Of a stretch of 64,000 nt of DNA, positions 1 through 10,730 are shown one piece after another (the stretch's first letter is position 1; each line of letters opens with the position of its first letter). A model generated the notes under the pieces. It made no database searches and was not told the origin of the DNA. It worked only from the letters and a program-made list of their open reading frames with translations. Made by a program: the position numbers and the translations under genes. The stretch lies in NCBI GenBank assembly GCA_026874595.1, contig CM049307.1, positions 98,146,330-98,210,329 of the forward strand. The letters run 5' to 3'. The stretch comes from Sipunculus nudus. Its lineage: Eukaryota; Annelida; Sipuncula; Golfingiida; Sipunculidae.

Positions 1-3000
1 AACGTCGAAAAGGAAATATAAGTCACAAATGTTTTGTCACTAATGCACGAATGAACCTGAGAAGATGCAACAAATAAGTGAGTTCAAACACGGGATGGGG
101 AGCATCCCACAAGATGGATCACCCGCATGGCGGAGGCAGATTCCTAGTTAATACTGTAGCCTCATTATCATCTGATGAACTATACTCATGGCTGCAGCGT
201 CAATAAAGAAAAGATTGATATAAATATAGATATAATATAACTATATATATGTGTGTGTGTATGTATAAACGAGATATAAATGTATAAACTGTCCTGGTTA
301 CTCGATGGTTAGATCTCTAACCCCCCCCCCCAAAAAAAAATGAAAAAGGGAAAATCATGAAAATAGCAAATATGAAATCAACAGCAGTATTATGTTTTAC
401 GTCGTAAAATATTTTTAAAAGTTATTATCTCCACGTAACAGCTTTGACAGGCTTTGTATTATATAATAATTATGATTTTTTTTTCTCATAACTATATTTA
501 TTATTTTCACTAAACATTAATAAAGAAAAAATTATGTATAATGTAAACAATATTACAGGCACATGAATCATTATATTAAGCGGTTTTTAGTGAATAAGAA
601 TAAATTTGAAATGAAAAAAAGCATTTGCTTTAACTGTGGTAATTTGGTGTATTTTAGATGGCATTTAAATAATTCAAAGCCTTTGTATTAAGGTTTGAAT
701 GTATATTTTAATGTAAATAAATATATCGACAGGTGAGGCTTCACGTCCGCCTTAGTAATACCATATCAGATCTCAGTAATGAACCGAACAGAATCAGTTC
801 AGCCTCCTTCCCCTTAGAGGCAAGCAATTAAGTTTTGTATTAATATGTTCCCAAGAGGTTTAATTACTTCATGACATCGTTTGGCAGCGTCTATGAATAT
901 CAACACCTGACCTCGCACTATCGTCTCCCCTGCCGACCTGTGTAGCTCATATACCCATTAATTGTCTGATGAATGGACACTTAATGCAATTCGAGTTTGC
1001 AATGCAATTGTAGAAACAGACTGATCTCGCACCCAGCCAGGCTCAAGGTTTAAATAATCACGACAGTACAACCGCTAAGTTATAATATCATAATACTAAT
1101 AAATGTTAAACAATGAGAAAATATATTAAATATAATCTGTCTTGGTGCAGATTATCAAAGTCATCTTGATGGCGCATTGCTCATTTTATTATGTTTAATA
1201 TGTCTTAGAAAGAGATTTTTGAGGAAATATGACCTTCTAAATAATAGTAAACGTGTATTATCAAAGACATACAGACAGGCACGCACAAACATGCATACCC
1301 CATATTATGTTATGCCGTACAGGACGCACTTTGTTAACAAATAATGTATGCCTACGACATATACATTATATGTCTTTTAAATTGAATGAATCAAACTAAT
1401 CAAAAAAGGGATTTGAAAATCAAATTGAAAGCCCAATGATTTATTAATACGTTGTTAGTCAGATTACAATTAAGAACGTTGAAATATCCCTGACAGTAGG
1501 ACCTTTCATGTCACGGGGCGGTTTATAAATCCCAACTGAGCGCTTATCGCGTGGATTCATGTTTAGATTAATGACCGTCGTCCATGTTTTCGTGCGCTCA
1601 CTTCTCGCGCTCATTTTGTAATTTCCAATTTTGCCATCTCATCAATTAGGTGGGCCTATTTCATTATCATCAATATTAGACGTTCAGATGACCTACCCAG
1701 GAACTCACGCAGGAAATCACTCAAGTAAGTAATGGATGTTAAAGACAAAAAAACCAGTCTGGCGGTATGGCAGGTTTTTAGTTTGATCGGTTGTTCTATT
1801 TTCCGATGTTTTGAAGGGAAAATGACAAAGTTATCCCATTTCTCTTGGTTTGACAGCTAAGCGCTAACGAGGGTGGAACTGGCGACATGGGCGCAATTAC
1901 CGGAAACCTAAAAGATGACACTTAAAAAGAACTACGGTTAAACTTAATTAAACTAAATACCAGCAACAACGTGTGTTAAAGAGATGGACGTAATGTTCAC
2001 GAGTTCCGCTAGTAATTATGAAGTAAGGAATGAAAACCTGCTCATTATACATTATACACGTAAATACTAGAACTTTTCTTACGACTTCATTACTCCTGAA
2101 TTTCAATAAAACTGAAATACTGATACTGATTCTGCTGATAGAAACATAACATAATTGAATACATATAGAAAGGGCATGTTATTAAATAGGATTTTCAGAG
2201 CGCATTTGATTTAACGTTCGAGTATAACATGTCAATATAAAAGTTTTGAGACCAGATGGCTGAAATGTACATACACGCGTCATATTCCAAGGCACTGAAG
2301 AAGTTTTGATCCTGGCCAGACTGGTGACGTCACGCCAGACAGTTACAGCAACTGGTGGGCTGCTACAGTCTAAAGCAGCACTGCGGAGGACGAAATAACA
2401 AAGTGGATTGCTGATTCAGTCCTGCCGAGTTGCTGCAGATTATTTACTCAGCACTGTAGTGTATTCGTGTTCACATCTTGCATTCTCTCAGGGTACCTGT
2501 ACGACGTGGAATAATGTATTTTCTGGCGAACGTCTCAACTATCTTTCTTGTGTAATCCAAAAAAAACATTCGCCTTAATATAGAGATACGGAACCCATTT
2601 ACGACGCTTCCATCCCTTTCAGTCCGTCTGTATGTTATCATTCTTAAAGAATATCAACTAAAGTTGATCGAAGAATTGGCACTGGACAAACAAACTCTTT
2701 CACGCGGTCTGGACGCGTATCGCAGCGTGTTTTGGTGCTTGTTTATTAAGATAATATTTGTAATCATTCTTTCCCGATTTTCAGTGGAATTTTCTAATAG
2801 GTTGAGCCATGCTCTAGAAGATGAACTTCTGGATGGTTTAACTTGGTTTCCTGGACCAAACTGTATCCACATTGTATCTACCTAGAGCTCTCAAGGTGCG
2901 TTCGCAAGCCATCACGTCTTTTCTTGTCACAGGTAGTGAATGTGAGTTATATAGCTGATTAGATACAATGCTCAAGACTTTTCTAGTAAAGCGTATCAGC

Positions 3001-3224
3001 AAAATTTAAGGACAGTTTTGTAACAATTTGAGAATGCTTTTGAATCACCATGGGATCTGCATGGATAACTGACAAACCTTATGTTTATACATGGTGTTTT
3101 CTGGTGAATTCTATAAAGATTCAGTGGCATTTTATTATTTTGATTGAAGAATTCCAACTTGATTAGAATCATAATCATTTCCAAGTTTTTAAATGAAGCC
3201 ACCAGCCAACTTCACCCACAAATA

Positions 3225-3227
<3 letters not shown>
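1..3227. other. AT-rich non-coding DNA, probably GPCR intron
   Basis: No supported gene. It lies 3' of the GPCR exon on the minus strand, so some or all of it is probably the first intron. It holds a C10-A9 homopolymer run near 321-340, a short TG/TA run near 241-262 and a perfect CRE-type palindrome at 2325-2332. Open frames at 2654-2885 and 2996-3202 overlap on both strands and resemble nothing I know. I could not find a following GPCR exon (TM3 with a DRY-like motif) on the minus strand here. Confidence 0.5.
2325..2332. promoter_or_regulatory. CRE-type palindrome
   Basis: Exact TGACGTCA octamer, the full palindromic CREB/ATF site. It lies about 1.2 kb inside the presumed GPCR intron. An 8-bp match is expected by chance about once per 65 kb, so function is unproven. 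Confidence 0.2.

Positions 3228-3273
<46 letters not shown>
3228..3273. repeat. (TA)n microsatellite
   Basis: About 23 uninterrupted TA dinucleotides, roughly 230 bp past the splice donor of the GPCR exon and so probably intronic. Confidence 0.95.
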
Positions 3274-3277
<4 letters not shown>

Positions 3278-3497
3278 CGTCATCAGCGGAAAATAATATG
3301 AATATCTGTTTATGAGATACTGAACAACTGAACATAGCATTTGTTTTTATCGTTCAATTGTATCTTTATCATTCATTCAGTGTCAAATATGAGTAGAAAT
3401 TATAACCAAATAGTCCTTTTTAGCCAAGGGACACGTTATATACTGGGGCCAATGTTCAAATTATTTAGTGTTTTGATTAATAAAATGAAGGGTACTC

Positions 3498-3499
3498 AC
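3498..3499 (-). promoter_or_regulatory. Splice donor of GPCR exon 1
   Basis: On the minus strand the exon end TTCAGCG is followed by GTGAGTACC, a near-perfect donor. The split glycine codon (phase 1) falls just after TM2, before the expected first extracellular loop. Confidence 0.8.
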
Positions 3500-3869
3500 C
3501 GCTGAACAGGTTGGAGAGAAGAGTTATTGGTAAACAGAATAGGCACACCAAGATATCTGCCACGGCTAGATTGACAATAAAATAGTTAGTGACACTGTGC
3601 ATACGTGGGTTTCTGTAAACCACAGCGACTACTAGCACATTTCCGATCAACCCCACCAGCAGCACAAGGCTGTAAGCCAAGGAATACAGCACCACCATAT
3701 GCATGGGCTGCTTCACGAGCGGAAACCCGACGTAAGTATGATTGTAACCCTTCTCTGTTCCGTTGCCGGTCGGATCCGTCACACCCTGTACGGAATAATT
3801 CCATAATTGCGTCCAGCCTTTGGAGGTAAAGTCCAATAAACTTACATCCATGGGACTGTTCGTAGCCAT
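3500..3869 (-). CDS. Neuropeptide GPCR (SIFamide/NPFF-receptor type), first coding exon
   Basis: Class A (rhodopsin family) G-protein-coupled receptor of the plasma membrane, probably for an amidated neuropeptide. Seen: 123 complete codons plus the first base of codon 124. The extracellular N-terminus (residues 1-55) carries three N-glycosylation sequons (N24-Y-S, N36-G-T, N43-H-T). TM1 (about 58-85) has the GN pair with N77 at the 1.50 position. Intracellular loop 1 reads [12 protein letters not shown]2 (about 96-118) has LAVAD with D105 at 2.50, then [14 protein letters not shown]. This TM2 end is characteristic of the neuropeptide FF, SIFamide and GnIH receptor family. The start is the only early ATG, with A at -3. 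The exon ends at a consensus donor, AGCG then GTGAGTACC, with GT at 3499-3498, phase 1. The open frame continuing to 3477 is intron. TM3-TM7 are not in view. Orexin-like or QRFP-like receptors are the alternative. Confidence 0.87.
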
Positions 3870-4971
3870 GTTTGACGGAATATACCTGTAGCTAAACTTC
3901 TCCGTTCAAACAGGCTGTTCAAGAGTTGTATCTCCTGCCGTTCAGTCCACGCCAGCTGTCTGGTAACGATTTCTTCCGGTTATTGAAGAAATACTTTGCT
4001 TTAAAGCACAAGCGCTCCGTTTACAAGGGACACTCGCGGGCGGCACCCAGTCATTTTACTGGCAAATACAATCCTAAAGCCTTAGCAGAACTATTATATA
4101 GAACAGATATGTATTCAAAGCCACCTGCTCTCCCGGTTTTGGTTCCCCCAAAAAGATGGTGACACAATTAAATATCCATTTCAAGTTCTATTTGATGTTC
4201 CTCTTTCCGTATGCAGTGCAAAACTCGAAGGTAGCTGGTAAAGTTTCAACAGTCAAATAGAATGACGTACAGTTCCTTAAAGTGTACACAGTTAGACAGG
4301 CACATCAAAGAATGCACCTTTTAGTTGAGATGTTTCCGCAGCGGTTAAAACTTCCTGCAAGTCCAATTAAACATAGGTCCACGGTAACAATAGATGATTC
4401 CCAACAAAGAAACCCGGTTCCCGAAAGGCATCATTTGAGCTCACTCCAGAATACACCGTTAGAGAACAACAGCGGAGGCCAATTAAAGCTATGCAGCTTT
4501 CATTGTGCCGCTCCCAGAGAAACGTACTCTCTGTCAGGCTGCATGGCTAATTGTGACGCTAACTCTCCAACTGCATGCTCTCTTGCTGAGCTTAAAGCCA
4601 ACAGACCACGTGACGAGTGACGACTCTGCCGGGTCCCTGGACAGAACATCCGGCAGCGGATGTTTACACGGGTGATTCGGTTGTGGAGCTCATCTCAATT
4701 ACTCCGCCCTGACTGATTATAGTATCATATAGGATCGAACCGATCTGTAAATGAAGGAAAATACCGTTAATTCATGTATCATATATGAAAAATAAAGCTT
4801 TTCCATGCAGGACATAGGGAAGGTGTGTCCATATTTTACACGTCAGTGTGTCCAATTTAGCACAATAATTCACTGTTGGCGTTGGTTTTAATCAATAGAT
4901 GCCCTGTATTCAAATAAACTCAATGAAATTGGCCAACGCGTTCAGGGGTCACGTGTTTATGCCTTGGTCAG
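3870..4971 (-). promoter_or_regulatory. Upstream region of the GPCR exon (5' UTR and promoter candidate)
   Basis: Directly upstream of the GPCR start on the minus strand, with higher GC than its surroundings. I could not place a TATA box or start site. Two perfect CACGTG E-boxes occur, at 4607-4612 (followed by AC) and 4950-4955. The plus-strand open frames at 3926-4162 and 4282-4620 show no recognisable domain and are not called as genes. Confidence 0.35.
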
Positions 4972-5029
4972 TCTGTCGTCTGCTGTGCACCTGTCGTCTG
5001 CTGTGAACCTGTCGTCTGCTGCCAGAATA
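4972..5029 (+). repeat. Short 18-bp tandem repeat
   Basis: Three imperfect copies of an 18-bp unit built on CTGTCGTCTGCTGTGAAC, with a further decayed TCGTCTGC just after. Confidence 0.75.
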
Positions 5030-8000
5030 TCGTCTGCCCTGTGAAAGGGACAATTCACAGTTTATTTAAATCGCCCAAACGACGAATCTTTTTTCGGTCT
5101 GAAAGCGACCGCGTGAAAGATAGACAAGACCGGAGAGACTAAAGAGAGGGAAAGACACCCTATTGGTACAAGTCGAGCTGACCATCTCACATTGCTAACC
5201 CATACATCTTGCCCTGGCATGGAGGGGGGATTTAGAATACTTCTTGATTATTTTCCTTAAATTCCGGGATGTTGATACAAGGGAGGGGATGGGGGGTATA
5301 CACCCCTTTTAGCACTATGGATGATAAATGTACTCATTCCCTTGTTACTGAGAAAATAAGAATGAGATATTGGAACTTAAACATATTAATAATTAGAAGG
5401 CCGAGTTCTATATTTTTTAGTATACTATAAAATGTTATATATCGGAGCCTGTTTTAGAATTATACCGTTTTTATTTTAATCTTATACTTATTTGTAATAT
5501 ATCGAAAACGGTCATAAATGGTAAAAATTGGGAAACGTGATATTACAATATTCATAGGGTTAGGAGACAACTCCCTATTTTTTATTACCCTCCCACGCCA
5601 GCGAGTCACACCCCTACGATTCATCCCACACCTTTAAGATAAATCGACGCCACTGCTTAAATAGCCATCTTTGTTGTAACGTTTGCAATTTATTTAGTTT
5701 TATTTGTATCTCGTGTTTATGAATTTACCATAGTCACAAAAATCCGCATCTTCTGGTATCGGCACGCAGGTTCTGACTATAATGATATCAAATGTAATGG
5801 AGATTTCACAAGTTCTTTAGTTAATTAACAGTTACAATAATAACATAAGCCATTTCTGAAGAATGCTTTAAGTGCGCACATATTGAACTCCCCAAATGGT
5901 TCAACCGGCAGGGGTTACCGTAGATGTGTCAGTTGTGAAAATTAAGTTATTAAACAAATATGGTCACTTGTTTGTTTTCAAAATATTAATCCCATGTTTA
6001 CATTATCATTTTCCTCTTGTTAAATAATCAATTATTTTATTAATAATAGAAAAAAACCTGGGAGTTTTAAGTTTTACCGTTTGTTTGATTTATTCTTCTT
6101 ATTTATTATCATGATGTTCCGCTTGAATTTTTTAAACAGGTTTTTACTAAAACAAATATTTAAGGTACTACCGTATTTGACGTAAAAAATTGAAATATTT
6201 CAAATATCTTTCATACCCTTAACCCCCCCCCCCCCCAACCCACATCTGCCCACTTCCAAAGTATGTTTCCATTCTCTGACAGTGCCGCCTGTGTACACGT
6301 GTTTGACTTCACAGCACATTCACGTCAATTCAGAAAAAAACAACGATCTTTAGCTACCGAATTGCTTCTATTTTAAACCGCACGTATATTTAAATCCACA
6401 CCTAGGGTTCCATTTCTACATAAAATTATATTTACTACGTTATGATTGGAAATATGACTGTCTCTGTTGTAAAATAACTTTCGAACACTCTTTACATTAT
6501 TCTTTACATTCACGTATATGTACTTCGTGAATTTTGCAAATTTCTTATTGCTACAATGCCATGTTTTGACCAAAAATTGCATTTTGTTAGGCTGTTAATT
6601 TCATGGTTTCTACATGAGACTAGCGATAGGCAGAAATCTTATCAAACGGAAAAACAATATTTGATAAAACTACATGACTGGATAAAAAATAAAACTGGAA
6701 ACAAAATAATACTGGATATGAAATTATATTGGATATAACATAACATTGAACGCAAGAACTTAACATTTTCCAGTAAAAAAAATATATAATAGATAAACTT
6801 TTCACTAAGATTATCACCTGTTCTATATACATCACTCATCCGGTTATATACAGGGTATGCATTTTTTTCCCATCTGTCATATATAATTTAATTATTGTTT
6901 GATAATATTTGTATCTTAACATCTGGTTTAGTCCTAAAGGTGGACTCGGTGGTCCGCAATCTCTTAATACGAACACCTGTAATATATACGGACAATACAT
7001 ATATATATATGTATATGTGTATACAATCAGACAGACATTGCCCATCAAGAAGTTAATGGATTCTTTTAAGTTTTCTGTTGTAAACTACAAAGCATTAAAG
7101 AATCTCCGCACCTTCCAGGGTTGGGGGATGACTTGCAGACACACACTCTAAAAAATATTTATATGTATATAACCTTTTAGCGTCTGTGTGACACATTTAA
7201 TATATATATATATATATATATATATGTATAGTAATATACTTAATCATTTTTCAAATCTATTACAATTAAGCCTAAGCTTTAAAAAAAGGATTTTGTTTCC
7301 AGTATAAGTTATTTCTTAACCAGGTTTAGATAGAATATTACGTAGGAAGGTCATAAATGGAACCAAGGTCTATATACAACGATTTGTTAAAATATTTCAT
7401 ATGCATAAGGTATGTATAAGTAATAGGGGGATGATCACAATGACCCCCCCCCCCTCCCTCGACTGCTAAAAGGTAGGGGATATATAACCTCCCCCTCAAA
7501 ATGGAAAGAGCGTAGATGTCTACAAAATATGTGTACGCAAAGTTAAACTCGGGTAATCTTGGCTCACAACATGTCGCATAACGTGCTCAGTTCACTTTGG
7601 TCAATGGAAATCTGCTTATTAGCTGAAACTCAGGGGGGGGGGGGGTTGTCAGGGATATAAAGAGGGAGACTGATACATGTGGCCGCAGGTACAGGATAAT
7701 AAGTGGTCAATTAACCAGCTTTTAGAAGCCTACCTTTGGCTTCGTGCTTCGAGTCACTTAAATAGATCTGTGTCTGTTACAAGATGACAAGTGATGATAC
7801 CTGTGTTTCACTCTCAGACCTATATCAAGTAATACATGAAACCTGCCACACAGGATTTTTCCAAGTACCTTTGTACAAAATTATGGTCATCTGCCATTGC
7901 AAAAAAAATGGCCTCACAGTTAGATTTCAAATTAGTAAATGATATACAAAAAAAAATCCTGATAAAAACAGCTAATGAGTACCTGGAGAGGTTTGGAGCC

Positions 8001-8639
8001 TCTAAAAATGAATCCAAGCAAACAACACACATAAATAAGAGTACTTGCAATGCTTTCTAGGAACATTATGACTCAATTTATTTATATATTTTGATCTTTC
8101 ATCTTGGCCGCCATCATGGATTTTGGCAAAAGGATTTTTTATTTCAGCTTGGCCCATATCTGAAATTCATCATTGACCTCTCAACAACACCTTTTCATGG
8201 TTCTTTCATATTTTTCTTTAACACAATTATTCTAAATACGAGAGCTTAACCGCTGGACTTTTACTTTAAAGGACTGGGTTGCAATTTATAATTTTATATT
8301 GATACTTATTTTGGCCTGCCCTCACACGCGCATTCTAAATAGTAACCAAAAGAGCCCCGCACAGATTCATAAGAACTACACCTTAGGGCCACAATTTCCA
8401 CAATATCAGGTGTAAAAACACTGCAGGTTTTTTCTCTGTTGCGCGGTTACCTCAGAATGCGTGCAGGCTAGGAACATGGTATGATTTACTCAGAAAGTGT
8501 GTGAAACAAGTAGGTAACCATGGTAATACACATGCTTTTTTTATATCGTACAGCGAACAATGTCACGCCAAAGAGCTTGCTCACAATTATCACCCTTTTT
8601 TCTCAGATCGGGTTATATCTCCACGATAATGTACACTTT
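5030..8639. other. Intergenic DNA, no gene recognised
   Basis: AT-rich sequence with poly-C runs near 6222-6236 and 7444-7453, a G13 run near 7632-7644 and a TA tract at 7200-7225. Small open frames (6373-7151 and 7820-8060) are overlapped on the opposite strand and lack family motifs. The one at 7836-8060 (plus) has a protein-like composition but I cannot place it. Confidence 0.5.
7200..7225. repeat. (TA)n microsatellite
   Basis: About 13 TA units followed by TGTATA. Confidence 0.9.
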
Positions 8640-9130
8640 CACCGTTGTTTTGCGATCACTCCAGATGGACTTCCGATGTTGATCAATGTCTAACGAAGTC
8701 ATACCGATGTTGCTATCACTGTAAAAGCTGGAGACACGTTTCGTGCATTAGATTGAAAATCCTGTTTGTTCCATTTTTTAAACACGTTACAATATTCTCA
8801 ACATATTTCCCTGTGAAATGTGTTTCAAATAGCTGTAAACATATTTCAAATTCAACTTAAACATGTTCTGCTATTACACGCATTTTCAAAGCTTTTACTT
8901 GCCAAACGGTATTGTTATTTGAAAAACGTTTATTTTCACATGTTGGGTATTGAAACATGTTTTCCATCAAAACACCTCTGAACACGTTTTAAATACTAAT
9001 AAACCTGTTTCAACTTGAAACTTCTTTATATTTTGAAATGTCTTTGTGTCCTATTTTTTGACACACGTTTTAAATGGTAAAACATGTTTTACCATTATAC
9101 TAGTTGCATTGTATTCAGTTTTAATTTGAA
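8640..9130. repeat. Cluster of degenerate AAACATGTTT-like motifs
   Basis: Within about 400 bp there are many variants of the palindromic core AAACATGTTT or AAACACGTTT (for example around 8775, 8836, 8866, 8955, 8990, 9065 and 9080), usually flanked by TTCAA or TTGAA. It looks like a worn tandem or dispersed repeat with internal dyad symmetry. No ends or target duplications were found. Confidence 0.4.
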
Positions 9131-9788
9131 CTCAAGGAGAAACATTACTTGTTGAAATGTTTGGTTTAAATGTTTTTTTGCATATCTCTAGATCTTGTTC
9201 TAGGAGTGTACTACATATGCGATGACACATATAAGGAATAATTTGAAGTTATGAAGATATCTGAAACTGTGAATATCAGTTTCAAACTTTATTAAAACAA
9301 AATACAATTACAGTTTCTTTCAATATATAACTCTGTAACTTCTTTTTCTTCACCTGCAACACCACATATCTCTATTTATGATTATATATTGGTCTGGTGA
9401 TAGATTAGAACCATCGATTTCACTTAAATACTGAGGTCATGTGAACACCGAATTTCATGTAAACAGTGGTAAAAATTAAAAGAAACTGAAAGAATTCAGA
9501 AACGCAAATCTGTGTATTTTAATCATGTTGTGTTGAGAATATATGGACACATGCAGGGGACATTTATTTTTATCCCTTTTGACGATAGTTTTGTATTTTA
9601 AAGATTTTTTTATTCCTTTCACATAACAAGGGAATGCTCGAAAATGTTATATCAAGGAACTCACCCTCCTAATCCTCTTACATACAACTGACAACTGCTT
9701 TATAAAGAAAACCTACAATCTACGAATAACAAAAGGTTGGTGCAGTAAAGGTGTATATATTTTAGACTCTCTGCAATCTTAATGTGTG

Positions 9789-9791
<3 letters not shown>
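9131..9791. other. Intergenic DNA
   Basis: AT-rich sequence in which I see no gene, RNA or repeat structure. Confidence 0.5.

Positions 9792-9852
<61 letters not shown>
9792..9852. repeat. (TA)n tract at the 3' side of the Penelope-like element
   Basis: About 30 TA units, 30 bp beyond the hammerhead motif. A second TA tract borders the other side of the fragment. Confidence 0.95.
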
Positions 9853-9854
<2 letters not shown>

Positions 9855-9881
9855 TTCATAAAGATGCATCAGTGCAATAAT

Positions 9882-9930
9882 GTCACTACCCGCAGGTTTC
9901 GTGCGCGCTGCGTGGCACTCATCAGGTGAC
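9882..9930 (-). ncRNA. Hammerhead ribozyme (Penelope-type)
   Basis: The 49-nt minus-strand segment has every conserved hammerhead position. Stem I is GTCAC (5') with GTGAC (3'), five perfect pairs. The core CTGATGA is followed by stem II, GTGC/GCAC around a 10-nt loop. Then come GAA, a 3-bp stem III (ACC/GGT around TGCG) and A at position 17, so self-cleavage is predicted after the base at 9887. Hammerheads of Penelope-like elements are known for very short stem III. The motif lies about 53 nt 3' of the Penelope stop codon, where the terminal repeat is expected. Self-cleavage is inferred from structure. Confidence 0.85.
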
Positions 9931-9982
9931 TGAATTGGGTTGGTTTGTGTTTGTTCATGTATGGGTGCGTGTGCGAGATTAT

Positions 9983-10241
9983 TTACGGTTGGCTGGTTTT
10001 TGCTGTATGATGCCTGCAAGTGTTAAGGTATTCACTTCGTTTATTAAGGAATGGCGTTCTTTTGTACGTCATGATTTGTAGCTTTTCTTGTTCGCATAGG
10101 TTACACCTGTTATTCATTGTTGTTTTAGTTGGTTTAGCTATAATAGACCATGTGATACTGTGTGAGGTGCCTTGGCGTTTCAGTTTCCAAATATACTTTG
10201 ACAGTTCTGTTTCTGTTTCATACTTCTCGTATTTAAACGAC

Positions 10242-10246
<5 letters not shown>
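9983..10246 (-). pseudogene. Penelope GIY-YIG endonuclease C-terminus, truncated
   Basis: About 87 codons open to a TAA at 9985-9983 with no frameshift. Family features are ETELSKYIWKLK near the start, a TWSII strand, the zinc-finger-like CNLCEQEKL, then LNKRSEYLNTCRH near the end. This is the usual C-terminal half of the Penelope GIY-YIG nuclease. The catalytic GIY-YIG half and all of the reverse transcriptase are missing, because the frame runs into a (TA)n tract at its 5' side. With no start codon and no RT it cannot be functional alone. The intact reading frame suggests recent origin. Confidence 0.85.

Positions 10247-10283
<37 letters not shown>
10245..10283. repeat. (TA)n tract at the 5' truncation of the Penelope fragment
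   Basis: About 19 TA units, abutting the point where the GIY-YIG reading frame stops. Confidence 0.95.
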
Positions 10284-10290
<7 letters not shown>

Positions 10291-10482
10291 CAAATATTTG
10301 TCTTAATATTTAAGAACTTAACAGTTGATTGATTAATAAATTCAAGACCCACTCTATTGACACTAATATGGCCGCAGTGTGATCGATAAATAATTAGTGT
10401 TTTGGATTACTGGTTTCAATTATACTTATTGTATCTCTACTATTATATGCATTATGTGCATATGACCATCGTCTAACTACAC

Positions 10483-10730
10483 TGAAGACCCAAATGTGTT
10501 ACCTCCGCCATGCTGAAGACCCAAATGTGTTACCTCCGCCATGCTGAAGACCCAAATGTGTTACCTCCGCCATGCTGAAGACCCAAATGTGTTACCTCCG
10601 CCATGCTGAAGACCCAAATGTGTTAACTCCGCCATGCTGAAGACCCAAATGTGTTACCTCCGCCATGCTGAAGACCCAAATGTGTTACCTCCGCCATGCT
10701 GAAGGCCCAAATGTGTTACCTCCGCCATGC
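10483..10730 (+). repeat. 31-bp minisatellite, 8 copies
   Basis: Exactly eight head-to-tail units (248 bp) containing GAAGACCCAAATGTG and CTCCGCCATGC. Only two units carry a visible change (TTAACTCC for TTACCTCC, and GAAGGCCC for GAAGACCC). Low divergence implies recent expansion or homogenisation. Confidence 0.95.

Larger units (their letters stand above)
9853..10246 (-). mobile_element. Penelope-like retroelement, 3' terminal fragment
   Basis: Minus-strand fragment with the end of the GIY-YIG endonuclease domain, a stop codon, then a short 3' region holding a hammerhead ribozyme. Penelope-like elements combine a telomerase-related reverse transcriptase with a C-terminal GIY-YIG nuclease and carry hammerhead ribozymes in their terminal repeats (pLTRs). 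The fragment lies between (TA)n tracts at 9792-9852 and 10245-10283. The reverse transcriptase part is absent, lost where the coding sequence meets the TA tract near 10246. Confidence 0.85.

Noticed and set aside
160-200. Another hammerhead core (CTGATGAAC near 173)
   Set aside because: No matching GAAA segment with pairing stems follows. The CTGATGA strings near 967 and 27411 fail likewise.
3477-3499. Extension of the GPCR frame to 130 residues
   Set aside because: The extra residues follow a consensus GT donor and break the conserved TM2-ECL1 pattern, so they are intronic.
7820-8060. 74-codon plus-strand frame with protein-like composition
   Set aside because: No motif, no splice context and an equally long opposite frame. 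Left as intergenic.
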